Shown here: piece by piece, positions 26,608 to 35,606 of the stretch
How positions within the stretch are numbered: position 1 is the first letter of the stretch
Layout of the letters: each line of letters starts with the position of its first letter
Source: G963662675 sp963662675
GTDB lineage: Bacteria > Bacteroidota > Bacteroidia > Bacteroidales > Prolixibacteraceae
Direction: 5' to 3'
DNA: 64,000 nt
Assembly (NCBI GenBank): GCA_963662675.2
Contig: CAXXHP010000004.1
Span: forward strand, 496,001-560,000
The notes under the pieces: model-generated
Told to the model about the DNA's origin: nothing
The model's database searches: none
What the model saw: only the letters and a program-made list of their open reading frames with translations
Position numbers and translations under genes: made by a program

Positions 26608-26667
26608 AAGGTCGATGTGATTTGGAAATATTTTAACTTTAGTGTTTACGGATCAATCAAATAAAAA

Positions 26668-27144
26668 ATGTCAAAAGCGCTAAACATAGATAAAGCAGAA
26701 CTAACTGATTTAAAAGATATTTTAGATTTGCAAAAAGAAGCTTACAGTCAAGAAGCTGAGATTTACAATGATTTTGATATTCCACCAATGACCCAAAATA
26801 TTGATTCATTAAAAATTGAGTGGCAAAATGGAACTGTAATAAAAGCTGAGAGAAACGGACAGATAATTGGTTCCGTAAGAGCCGAGTTGATTGATGATGT
26901 TTGCAAAATCGGCAAACTGATTGTGAAGCCTGACTTTCAAAATCAGGGAATTGGTAAAAGGCTAATGACAGAAATAGAAAGATTATTCAATACTTGTTCG
27001 ACTTATGAATTATTTACTGGTGACAAGAGTGAGAAAAATTTGACACTTTATAGAAAATTGGGATACATAGATTTTAAAACGAAACAGATTGATAATAACT
27101 TGAAATTAATATATTTACAGAAACAGAATAATGCCGTTGCCTAA
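26668..27144 (+). CDS. cassette G: GNAT acetyltransferase
   Basis: The 158-residue GNAT domain shows the acetyl-CoA-binding segment LIVKPDFQNQGIGKRLM (R/QxxGxG/A) and the late motif NLTLYRKLGYIDF. GNAT proteins in cassettes often acetylate drugs, toxins or metabolites; the substrate is not evident. The TAA stop spans the intron junction: TA from R'' and A from the end of the intron. The uninterrupted attC would give the same stop. Confidence 0.8.
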   Translation: MSKALNIDKAELTDLKDILDLQKEAYSQEAEIYNDFDIPPMTQNIDSLKIEWQNGTVIKAERNGQIIGSVRAELIDDVCKIGKLIVKPDFQNQGIGKRLMTEIERLFNTCSTYELFTGDKSEKNLTLYRKLGYIDFKTKQIDNNLKLIYLQKQNNAVA

Positions 27145-29084
27145 TCGAATAGCCCGCCCCGCTAGCAAATACTAGCAGGGAGAGGCTTTCACACCACCAT
27201 ACGTACGGGTCTCGTATACGGCGGTTCGTTAAGTCATAGGAAACAAAACCGTACTTGGTTTTACTTGATTGTAGAGTTCCAGTAAAGAAACGTAACCACG
27301 CAATTTCAATCTATCAACCGTAATGGTAGTACCCAGAATTGGGCTTTGTGCAATTGCCCATCCACCCATTCTGGAACGACTCCATGCATAGGCTTGACCC
27401 TGTTCAACGCCCAAACGAATCAGGTTCTTCCTTTTTCGCTCAGGCTTTTTCCAGTGGTGCCAAATGCAATAGCGAAGTCGGTTCCGCAGCCACCCATCCA
27501 GTTCAGCCAGCTTGTTTTGGATGCTTGCCATTCGGAAAGCATTAATCCATCCTCGCTGCACCTCGCCCAACTTTTCGATACGTTCATCAAAACTCATGGG
27601 AGTGGTTTTTCGGGTGAGGACTTTTAGCTTTTGCTTCAAGCTCGTCCAACTCTTTTCGGATACAACCAGTTGATATTTGCCCCGTTCGCCTTTCTTATAA
27701 GTTGGCACAAAGCCAAATCCTAAGCAGGTGAAATGTACAGGTCTGCGGATGCCGCTTTTCTCCCAATTGATCGTTAGTTTCAACTTGTTTTTAAGAAACT
27801 TAAAAATGGTGTTGCCAACCTTTCGGGCTGTTGTCTTCGTTTTAACGTAAATGCTAAAATCGTCGGCATAGCGGACAAAACGCAAACCTTGCCTTTCCAG
27901 TTCCCTGTCCAGTTCGTGCAATACGATGTTGGACAGTAAAGGACTTAATGGGCTGCCCTGCGGAACTCCCTTTCTGCGTTTGACCAGTTTCCCGTTTATT
28001 TGTATCGGGGAACGCAGCCATTTGCGGATAAGGCGCAAGGTTTCGCGGCAGTTGATTTTGCGGTAAAGCAGTTGCAGCAGATAGCAATGGTCTACTTCAT
28101 CGAAAAAGGTTTTTAGGTCAATATCTACAATGTATTGAAACCCTTGGTTGATGTAAGCCTGTGCTTTTAGGACTGCCTGACCAACGCTCCTGTTGGGACG
28201 GAACCCAAAACTGGAGTCTGAAAACCCAAACTCGAAGCGTGCAGTAATTACTTGTAAAACCGCTTGTTGTAGCAGGCGGTCGGTTACGGTGGGAATACCG
28301 AGTAACCTTGTTTTCCCTTTTCCTTTTAGAATTTCCACTCCTAAAATGGCTTGTGGCAAATACTTTCCCGAACGAACCTTGGCTGTCAGTTCTTCCTTGT
28401 CAATAGACAGGAGTTCTGACAGTTTACATACGGGCATGCGGTCGACTCCTGCTGAACCGTGGTTCCGCTGGACTTTGTACATGGCCTGTAACAGGTTCTT
28501 TCGTGTTAGAATTTGATCAATCATTTTAGTTTCAATTCATTGTTTCCATGTCCCGCCTAACGCAAAGCTAGATCCTGCTCACGCAGAAAGCTTCTTTGCA
28601 GCATTTGGGACAACTTATCGTTCAGCCCTTCAGCTTTTCTGTGAGTCCTCTGCCTTTTCTATGACAGCTCGTTTCCAAAGCCTACTATGGCCTCTGCTGA
28701 CTTCTCAACTGTCCTTGCGGAAAGTTGAGACCTCCCCAGGTAAGAGCATCTTCCTTCCTCCAATCACTGCTGGATCTACTACGGAACGATTTTGGTATTC
28801 GTTGGACGTTACAATGATGTGCTTGCTTATCCTCGTCTCGTAGCCTCGTATCCAATTTCTGTTCGTCAGTACCGGAGTTTGCCGGTTGGCTTCCTTCACT
28901 GCATACCTCACGGTAAACCAGCTTGCCACTTGCTAACGGTTCGAAGCGTTACCTCCGCCCGTAAGGGACTTACACCCTCTGGAATAATTTCATGCTACAC
29001 TTTATTGTTTAGTAAGAAAAAGTTGTACTTTACATTCTTTTTCAAACCTTTAATAAAGTGGGCACATGCTCATGCTGGGCACAC
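27144..29084 (-). mobile_element. group IIC-attC intron, copy 1 (1941 bp)
   Basis: On the minus strand the intron begins GTGTGCCCAGC (29084) and ends TATTCGAT (27144). The 3' end contains domain VI (CCCTGCTAG/CTAGCGGGG). Before it lies domain V (CCGCC..GGTGG stem with a CGC-type triad). The minus-strand 5' exon ends GTGT and the 3' exon begins TAGGCAAC. The encoded maturase has RT and X domains and no endonuclease, as in class C introns. Confidence 0.85.
27229..28524 (-). CDS. group II intron reverse transcriptase/maturase, copy 1
   Basis: The 431-residue class C (LtrA-like) protein has an RT domain with PQGSPLSPLLSN and the catalytic YADD at 219-222, then a maturase (X) region from about 300. 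No HNH endonuclease follows, so insertion would rely on single-stranded DNA at replication forks or folded attC. The protein helps splicing and reverse-splices the intron RNA into DNA. The protein sequence is identical in copies 1-5 of this window. Confidence 0.95.
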   Translation of the reverse strand: MIDQILTRKNLLQAMYKVQRNHGSAGVDRMPVCKLSELLSIDKEELTAKVRSGKYLPQAILGVEILKGKGKTRLLGIPTVTDRLLQQAVLQVITARFEFGFSDSSFGFRPNRSVGQAVLKAQAYINQGFQYIVDIDLKTFFDEVDHCYLLQLLYRKINCRETLRLIRKWLRSPIQINGKLVKRRKGVPQGSPLSPLLSNIVLHELDRELERQGLRFVRYADDFSIYVKTKTTARKVGNTIFKFLKNKLKLTINWEKSGIRRPVHFTCLGFGFVPTYKKGERGKYQLVVSEKSWTSLKQKLKVLTRKTTPMSFDERIEKLGEVQRGWINAFRMASIQNKLAELDGWLRNRLRYCIWHHWKKPERKRKNLIRLGVEQGQAYAWSRSRMGGWAIAQSPILGTTITVDRLKLRGYVSLLELYNQVKPSTVLFPMT

Positions 29085-29262
29085 ACACGCGGTAATAAGT
29101 AATTTGGCGGTAAGTGATTTGCGAAGGTTTGAGCTTTTAATTAGGTTTGGAGGAATTAATAAAGGTTGGAGTGGTAAAGTACCAAACTACTCATACCGCC
29201 AACGTTAGCGGTCATTGTAGGACGACACGACACAAACGACATTAATCAAAAAATAAAACTGA

Positions 29263-29997
29263 ATGACAACAACAAAAATAAATCTAAACGATCTTTACAT
29301 TGACACTGACGGTTCAGGTGACGGAGCATTAAAAGACTATTCTATTTCTTCGTCAGAACCTCATTTTGACAGCGTTGAAGCTATTTTCAAAAACCTTGAA
29401 CCTCGACTGCTTGACATTATCAAACAATTTGAGAATGGTGCAATTTTCGGTTGTATTGCTTGGCTGACTTCGACACCAATTTTAAAAGCATTATCAAAGT
29501 GCGACAATGTTCAAATAATAGTTCAGAAGGAAGATTTTTTACGACCTGACCTTGACCAAAATAAGAATAATAAATGGAAGGCGGATTTACGCAAGCTTTA
29601 CAGTGACTTGAAATGCACCACTGAAAGACATCAATTCAGAGAACCAATGGGCAACCTTTCTGTATGTAGCGACCCGACAGTAGATGCTGTTCGCTGTGTC
29701 GGCAATCACAATTCAGACAAGACCTCTGCATTTCCTAGAGCACATCATAAATTTTTGATTTTCTGTAATCTCGACAGTAACGGAAAATATTTTCCAGTCG
29801 CATTATGGACTGGCTCTTTTAACTTGACAAAAAATGCGACTTTCTCATTTGAGAATGTTCTTTACTTAACTGACAAATCTGGGAACAACAATATTATTAA
29901 TGCTTACTTGAACGAGCATCATCAAATCTTTGCGTTATCGGAAAAACTCGATTGGGAAAATGAATGGACTACACCTGAATTTCGCTTAGGGACATAA
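29263..29997 (+). CDS. cassette H: PLD-family nuclease-like protein
   Basis: The 244-residue protein contains one HKD-type motif: H161-x-K163 in AHHKFLIF and G184-S-x-N187 in GSFNLTKNA. Phospholipase D-superfamily nucleases with a single motif dimerise to form the active site. The N-terminal part (CIAWLTSTPILKALSKCDN) fits the usual first strand/helix of the PLD_c_2 domain. Such proteins occur in restriction and defence loci. It is the only gene of its cassette. Confidence 0.75.
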   Translation: MTTTKINLNDLYIDTDGSGDGALKDYSISSSEPHFDSVEAIFKNLEPRLLDIIKQFENGAIFGCIAWLTSTPILKALSKCDNVQIIVQKEDFLRPDLDQNKNNKWKADLRKLYSDLKCTTERHQFREPMGNLSVCSDPTVDAVRCVGNHNSDKTSAFPRAHHKFLIFCNLDSNGKYFPVALWTGSFNLTKNATFSFENVLYLTDKSGNNNIINAYLNEHHQIFALSEKLDWENEWTTPEFRLGT

Positions 29998-30032
29998 AGT
30001 TATGATGACAGACAAAAAACAACGAACCGCTA

Positions 30033-31973
30033 ATCGAATAGCCCGCCCCGCTAGCAAATACTAGCAGGGAGAGGCTTTCACACCACCATACGTACGGGTC
30101 TCGTATACGGCGGTTCGTTAAGTCATAGGAAACAAAACCGTACTTGGTTTTACTTGATTGTAGAGTTCCAGTAAAGAAACGTAACCACGCAATTTCAATC
30201 TATCAACCGTAATGGTAGTACCCAGAATTGGGCTTTGTGCAATTGCCCATCCACCCATTCTGGAACGACTCCATGCATAGGCTTGACCCTGTTCAACGCC
30301 CAAACGAATCAGGTTCTTCCTTTTTCGCTCAGGCTTTTTCCAGTGGTGCCAAATGCAATAGCGAAGTCGGTTCCGCAGCCACCCATCCAGTTCAGCCAGC
30401 TTGTTTTGGATGCTTGCCATTCGGAAAGCATTAATCCATCCTCGCTGCACCTCGCCCAACTTTTCGATACGTTCATCAAAACTCATGGGAGTGGTTTTTC
30501 GGGTGAGGACTTTTAGCTTTTGCTTCAAGCTCGTCCAACTCTTTTCGGATACAACCAGTTGATATTTGCCCCGTTCGCCTTTCTTATAAGTTGGCACAAA
30601 GCCAAATCCTAAGCAGGTGAAATGTACAGGTCTGCGGATGCCGCTTTTCTCCCAATTGATCGTTAGTTTCAACTTGTTTTTAAGAAACTTAAAAATGGTG
30701 TTGCCAACCTTTCGGGCTGTTGTCTTCGTTTTAACGTAAATGCTAAAATCGTCGGCATAGCGGACAAAACGCAAACCTTGCCTTTCCAGTTCCCTGTCCA
30801 GTTCGTGCAATACGATGTTGGACAGTAAAGGACTTAATGGGCTGCCCTGCGGAACTCCCTTTCTGCGTTTGACCAGTTTCCCGTTTATTTGTATCGGGGA
30901 ACGCAGCCATTTGCGGATAAGGCGCAAGGTTTCGCGGCAGTTGATTTTGCGGTAAAGCAGTTGCAGCAGATAGCAATGGTCTACTTCATCGAAAAAGGTT
31001 TTTAGGTCAATATCTACAATGTATTGAAACCCTTGGTTGATGTAAGCCTGTGCTTTTAGGACTGCCTGACCAACGCTCCTGTTGGGACGGAACCCAAAAC
31101 TGGAGTCTGAAAACCCAAACTCGAAGCGTGCAGTAATTACTTGTAAAACCGCTTGTTGTAGCAGGCGGTCGGTTACGGTGGGAATACCGAGTAACCTTGT
31201 TTTCCCTTTTCCTTTTAGAATTTCCACTCCTAAAATGGCTTGTGGCAAATACTTTCCCGAACGAACCTTGGCTGTCAGTTCTTCCTTGTCAATAGACAGG
31301 AGTTCTGACAGTTTACATACGGGCATGCGGTCGACTCCTGCTGAACCGTGGTTCCGCTGGACTTTGTACATGGCCTGTAACAGGTTCTTTCGTGTTAGAA
31401 TTTGATCAATCATTTTAGTTTCAATTCATTGTTTCCATGTCCCGCCTAACGCAAAGCTAGATCCTGCTCACGCAGAAAGCTTCTTTGCAGCATTTGGGAC
31501 AACTTATCGTTCAGCCCTTCAGCTTTTCTGTGAGTCCTCTGCCTTTTCTATGACAGCTCGTTTCCAAAGCCTACTATGGCCTCTGCTGACTTCTCAACTG
31601 TCCTTGCGGAAAGTTGAGACCTCCCCAGGTAAGAGCATCTTCCTTCCTCCAATCACTGCTGGATCTACTACGGAACGATTTTGGTATTCGTTGGACGTTA
31701 CAATGATGTGCTTGCTTATCCTCGTCTCGTAGCCTCGTATCCAATTTCTGTTCGTCAGTACCGGAGTTTGCCGGTTGGCTTCCTTCACTGCATACCTCAC
31801 GGTAAACCAGCTTGCCACTTGCTAACGGTTCGAAGCGTTACCTCCGCCCGTAAGGGACTTACACCCTCTGGAATAATTTCAAGATACACTTTATTGTTTA
31901 GTAAGAAAAAGTCGTACTTTACATTCTTTTTTAAACATTGAATAAAGTGGGCACATGCTCATGCTGGGCACAC
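30033..31973 (-). mobile_element. group IIC-attC intron, copy 2 (1941 bp)
   Basis: Same ends and length as copy 1; minus-strand 5' exon GTGT, 3' exon TAGCGGTT. Close to its 5' end it differs from copy 1 at several positions (AAGATACACTTT, GTCGTACTTT, TTAAACATTG), so it is a distinct sub-variant. Confidence 0.85.
30118..31413 (-). CDS. group II intron reverse transcriptase/maturase, copy 2
   Basis: Protein identical to copy 1, complete, YADD present. No disabling change is seen. Confidence 0.95.
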   Translation of the reverse strand: MIDQILTRKNLLQAMYKVQRNHGSAGVDRMPVCKLSELLSIDKEELTAKVRSGKYLPQAILGVEILKGKGKTRLLGIPTVTDRLLQQAVLQVITARFEFGFSDSSFGFRPNRSVGQAVLKAQAYINQGFQYIVDIDLKTFFDEVDHCYLLQLLYRKINCRETLRLIRKWLRSPIQINGKLVKRRKGVPQGSPLSPLLSNIVLHELDRELERQGLRFVRYADDFSIYVKTKTTARKVGNTIFKFLKNKLKLTINWEKSGIRRPVHFTCLGFGFVPTYKKGERGKYQLVVSEKSWTSLKQKLKVLTRKTTPMSFDERIEKLGEVQRGWINAFRMASIQNKLAELDGWLRNRLRYCIWHHWKKPERKRKNLIRLGVEQGQAYAWSRSRMGGWAIAQSPILGTTITVDRLKLRGYVSLLELYNQVKPSTVLFPMT

Positions 31974-32120
31974 ACACGCGGTATAGCCAATAAGGGTTTA
32001 AGTGGTATGCGAAAGGTTGTAGCCCGCTTCAACTTTTCGTGTAACTTGACAGGAAATTGCCCGCATTTCCTTACTGGCCATACCGCCAACGTTAGCCACA
32101 ATTAACAAAACCAATTCCTA

Positions 32121-32864
32121 ATGAAAGACACTAAAAAATCATATCGTAATGAAGAATGGTATCGATTTGCTAATAGTGTAAAGAAAAGAGATGGATATAA
32201 ATGTACAAAATGTGGAAGAAAAGAACCAGAAGTAATATTACAAGTACACCACACAGAATATAAGAAAGGCTTAGAGCCTTGGGAATATCCTCTAAGTAAT
32301 TGTATAACTGTATGTAAAGGATGTCACGCAAGAGAACATAACTTAATAGAACCGAGTAGAGGTTGGACATTAATATCAATTGAAGATTTAGAAGGTCTAT
32401 ATGGAGTATGTGAAAGAAAAGGTTGTGGAAGTGAAATTAGATATGAACACATAATATATCACCCTCAATGGGGATATAAATCGGTAGGTAGTACTTGCGT
32501 TGAGTACTTAACTCAAGAAGAACAAGAATTAAGTAAAGATATTTTAAAAGTATTCAAAAAGATAAATGATTTTGTTAGTAGTTCATATTGGGAAAATGGA
32601 ATAACAAAGAAAGGAAATAGCTTTATCACAACGACTCATTCTCATAATATTATTAGAATATACGGAAAAGAAAAATATTATTCTTTTCAAATTGCACTTA
32701 AAGAAAAAGGAAAAAAATGGTATGATTGGGAAAAACCGATTAAAGCCTATAATAAAGATTTGTCAACAGTTAAAGAACTAAGTTATATCGTATTGAAAGG
32801 ATTAACAAGTTATGACAATGAGGAAGTGGAAATTTTAAGAAATATATATAAGAAAATGATATAA
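32121..32864 (+). CDS. cassette I: HNH endonuclease-like protein with extended C-terminus
   Basis: The 247-residue protein's residues about 10-75 form an HNH domain with zinc cysteines CTKCGRKE, then QVHHTEYK and CKGCHAREH. A second Cys-containing segment follows (CERKGCGSE, STCVEYL), and then a 120-residue unknown region. HNH proteins of this type cut DNA and appear in restriction, phage and defence settings. The C-terminal part may determine specificity. It is the only gene of the cassette. Confidence 0.75.
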   Translation: MKDTKKSYRNEEWYRFANSVKKRDGYKCTKCGRKEPEVILQVHHTEYKKGLEPWEYPLSNCITVCKGCHAREHNLIEPSRGWTLISIEDLEGLYGVCERKGCGSEIRYEHIIYHPQWGYKSVGSTCVEYLTQEEQELSKDILKVFKKINDFVSSSYWENGITKKGNSFITTTHSHNIIRIYGKEKYYSFQIALKEKGKKWYDWEKPIKAYNKDLSTVKELSYIVLKGLTSYDNEEVEILRNIYKKMI

Positions 32865-32874
32865 ACTGTGGCTA

Positions 32875-34845
32875 ATCGAATAGCCCGCCCCGCTAGCAAA
32901 TACTAGCAGGGAGAGGCTTTCACACCACCATACGTACGCGAGCTATGCTCCTTCCTTTCGCTTTACTCAGGAACATATACGGCGGTTCGTTAAGTCATAG
33001 GAAACAAAACCGTACTTGGTTTTACTTGATTGTAGAGTTCCAGTAAAGAAACGTAACCACGCAATTTCAATCTATCAACCGTAATGGTAGTACCCAGAAT
33101 TGGGCTTTGTGCAATTGCCCATCCACCCATTCTGGAACGACTCCATGCATAGGCTTGACCCTGTTCAACGCCCAAACGAATCAGGTTCTTCCTTTTTCGC
33201 TCAGGCTTTTTCCAGTGGTGCCAAATGCAATAGCGAAGTCGGTTCCGCAGCCACCCATCCAGTTCAGCCAGCTTGTTTTGGATGCTTGCCATTCGGAAAG
33301 CATTAATCCATCCTCGCTGCACCTCGCCCAACTTTTCGATACGTTCATCAAAACTCATGGGAGTGGTTTTTCGGGTGAGGACTTTTAGCTTTTGCTTCAA
33401 GCTCGTCCAACTCTTTTCGGATACAACCAGTTGATATTTGCCCCGTTCGCCTTTCTTATAAGTTGGCACAAAGCCAAATCCTAAGCAGGTGAAATGTACA
33501 GGTCTGCGGATGCCGCTTTTCTCCCAATTGATCGTTAGTTTCAACTTGTTTTTAAGAAACTTAAAAATGGTGTTGCCAACCTTTCGGGCTGTTGTCTTCG
33601 TTTTAACGTAAATGCTAAAATCGTCGGCATAGCGGACAAAACGCAAACCTTGCCTTTCCAGTTCCCTGTCCAGTTCGTGCAATACGATGTTGGACAGTAA
33701 AGGACTTAATGGGCTGCCCTGCGGAACTCCCTTTCTGCGTTTGACCAGTTTCCCGTTTATTTGTATCGGGGAACGCAGCCATTTGCGGATAAGGCGCAAG
33801 GTTTCGCGGCAGTTGATTTTGCGGTAAAGCAGTTGCAGCAGATAGCAATGGTCTACTTCATCGAAAAAGGTTTTTAGGTCAATATCTACAATGTATTGAA
33901 ACCCTTGGTTGATGTAAGCCTGTGCTTTTAGGACTGCCTGACCAACGCTCCTGTTGGGACGGAACCCAAAACTGGAGTCTGAAAACCCAAACTCGAAGCG
34001 TGCAGTAATTACTTGTAAAACCGCTTGTTGTAGCAGGCGGTCGGTTACGGTGGGAATACCGAGTAACCTTGTTTTCCCTTTTCCTTTTAGAATTTCCACT
34101 CCTAAAATGGCTTGTGGCAAATACTTTCCCGAACGAACCTTGGCTGTCAGTTCTTCCTTGTCAATAGACAGGAGTTCTGACAGTTTACATACGGGCATGC
34201 GGTCGACTCCTGCTGAACCGTGGTTCCGCTGGACTTTGTACATGGCCTGTAACAGGTTCTTTCGTGTTAGAATTTGATCAATCATTTTAGTTTCAATTCA
34301 TTGTTTCCATGTCCCGCCTAACGCAAAGCTAGATCCTGCTCACGCAGAAAGCTTCTTTGCAGCATTTGGGACAACTTATCGTTCAGCCCTTCAGCTTTTC
34401 TGTGAGTCCTCTGCCTTTTCTATGACAGCTCGTTTCCAAAGCCTACTATGGCCTCTGCTGACTTCTCAACTGTCCTTGCGGAAAGTTGAGACCTCCCCAG
34501 GTAAGAGCATCTTCCTTCCTCCAATCACTGCTGGATCTACTACGGAACGATTTTGGTATTCGTTGGACGTTACAATGATGTGCTTGCTTATCCTCGTCTC
34601 GTAGCCTCGTATCCAATTTCTGTTCGTCAGTACCGGGGTTTGCCGGTTGGCTTCCTTCACTGCATACCTCACGGTAAACCAGCTTGCCACTTGCTAATGC
34701 TTCCAAGCGTTACCTTGGCGCATAAGGGACTTACACCCTCTGGAATAATTTCATGCTACACTTTATTGTTTAATAAGAAAAAGTTGTACTTTACATTCTT
34801 TTTCAAACCTTTAATAAAGTGGGCACATGCTCATGCTGGGCACAC
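32875..34845 (-). mobile_element. group IIC-attC intron, copy 3 (1971 bp, domain V tip insertion)
   Basis: The minus-strand 5' exon ends TTGT and the 3' exon begins TAGCCACA. It is 30 bp longer than copies 1, 2, 4 and 5 because CGGGTCTCG near 32939 is replaced by a longer segment (about 32939-32975) at the tip of domain V. Its 5' region shares the variant TTGCTAATGCTTCCAAGCG with copy 5. Confidence 0.85.
32990..34285 (-). CDS. group II intron reverse transcriptase/maturase, copy 3
   Basis: Protein identical to copy 1 and complete, even though the surrounding intron RNA carries the domain V insertion. Confidence 0.95.
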   Translation of the reverse strand: MIDQILTRKNLLQAMYKVQRNHGSAGVDRMPVCKLSELLSIDKEELTAKVRSGKYLPQAILGVEILKGKGKTRLLGIPTVTDRLLQQAVLQVITARFEFGFSDSSFGFRPNRSVGQAVLKAQAYINQGFQYIVDIDLKTFFDEVDHCYLLQLLYRKINCRETLRLIRKWLRSPIQINGKLVKRRKGVPQGSPLSPLLSNIVLHELDRELERQGLRFVRYADDFSIYVKTKTTARKVGNTIFKFLKNKLKLTINWEKSGIRRPVHFTCLGFGFVPTYKKGERGKYQLVVSEKSWTSLKQKLKVLTRKTTPMSFDERIEKLGEVQRGWINAFRMASIQNKLAELDGWLRNRLRYCIWHHWKKPERKRKNLIRLGVEQGQAYAWSRSRMGGWAIAQSPILGTTITVDRLKLRGYVSLLELYNQVKPSTVLFPMT

Positions 34846-34966
34846 ACAATGGCTCATAGGCAATGGCGGGTGGATGCTCGGTTCGCAGGTCGGATTCCCG
34901 CACTGACTTTTGTGTCGTACCGACAGAAAGTCGCACGCAATCCGCCACTGCCCATAGCCGAGACCG

Positions 34967-35587
34967 TTATGTTTCATTGTGTAAACAGCAGGCTAAAAAC
35001 AGTCACAATTACTGTATCTTTTAAAGGATGCTAAAATGTTTTTTGAAAACCTTGGGGTTAAAAAAAATGCTGAACGCATTTTGGTTTCAGGTCTTGGAAC
35101 GGTAGGACCGTGGAAGCTTGCTTCTGACGTCTGATCGACGAAAAGACCTGTCAAAGTTCCCATTTTTGTGGGACAAAGTCAAGGGGTGTAAAAATGGAAG
35201 GACTTTTAACCCCAATTTTTCAAACAATTTTATCTTGGAAGTGATTGAAAATTTCAAGACCAAATAATGAAAAGCCTTCGGCTTTGTTGATGAAAAAATA
35301 AAATTTTCAATGGCCATCATCCATTAACGTACAGACAATCCATTCGACTATCCTTATACCAGTATAAAGTGAATAGATGGATCTTAAAGTGACTGTTTAA
35401 AGAAAGGCCTGTTTTCACAACGCCGTTGGTTAAATAAAAAATGATAAATTTAACAACATAAACATAACAATGTGCGATATACCATAGTGGGGACAGTGCC
35501 TCCAAGGCATCTGTTTTCCGCCCGATTGTCTTTCGTCCTGCGGACGGACAATCACACGTAAAACCACTATGGTACATGCACTATACG
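34967..35587 (+). repeat. cassette J: exact duplicate of cassette E
   Basis: Positions 34961-35589 repeat 24881-25509 with no difference that I can see by eye, at an offset of exactly 10,080 bp. Identity begins just before the R' core and stops exactly after the next GTT, so the duplicated unit is one whole cassette including its attC. This is expected from re-integration of a copied cassette. Confidence 0.9.
35052..35311. ncRNA. cassette J: predicted structured RNA (copy 2)
   Basis: All helices described for 24972-25231 are present at +10,080. Presence of two intact copies next to different neighbours argues that the unit is independent of flanking genes. Confidence 0.6.
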
Positions 35588-35594
35588 TTGTAGC
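35460..35594 (+). other. attC of cassette J
   Basis: Same as the attC of cassette E, but the R' core continues GTTGTAGCGC (from 35587), which belongs to cassette K. Confidence 0.8.
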
Positions 35595-35606
35595 GCATTA
35601 AAACAG

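Larger units (their letters stand above)
27135..29212 (+). other. attC of cassette G, split by intron 1
   Basis: The left part GTTGCCTA ends at 27143. The right part resumes at 29085 with ACACGCGGTA and ends with TACCGCCAACGTTAGCGG, R' from 29204. Joined, it gives GTTGCCTAAC followed by paired GCGGTA/TACCGC arms. Confidence 0.75.
30026..32099 (+). other. attC of cassette H, split by intron 2
   Basis: The left part ACCGCTA ends at 30032; the right part resumes at 31974 (ACACGCGGTATAGCC). R' core GTTAGCCAC starts at 32091. The arms GCGGTATAGCC and GGCCATACCGC pair. Confidence 0.75.
32868..34974 (+). other. attC of cassette I, split by intron 3
   Basis: The left part TGTGGCTA ends at 32874; the right part resumes at 34846 (ACAATGGCTCATAGG). 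R' GTTATGTTT starts at 34966. The arms GGCTCATAGGCAATGGCGG and CCGCCACTGCCCATAGCC pair well. Confidence 0.75.

Noticed and set aside
27339..28516. Plus-strand frames inside the introns (68, 93, 107 and 60 codons) repeated in every copy
   Set aside because: They are antisense shadows of the maturase and of the intron RNA, repeated only because the introns are repeated.
27144..29084. The ~1.94-kb repeats as insertion sequences
   Set aside because: There are no terminal inverted repeats, target-site duplications or transposase; the ends are GTGTG...AT as in group II introns.
24881..35589. CRISPR array
   Set aside because: The repeats are single large cassettes or introns, not short repeats with regular spacers, and no cas genes are present.
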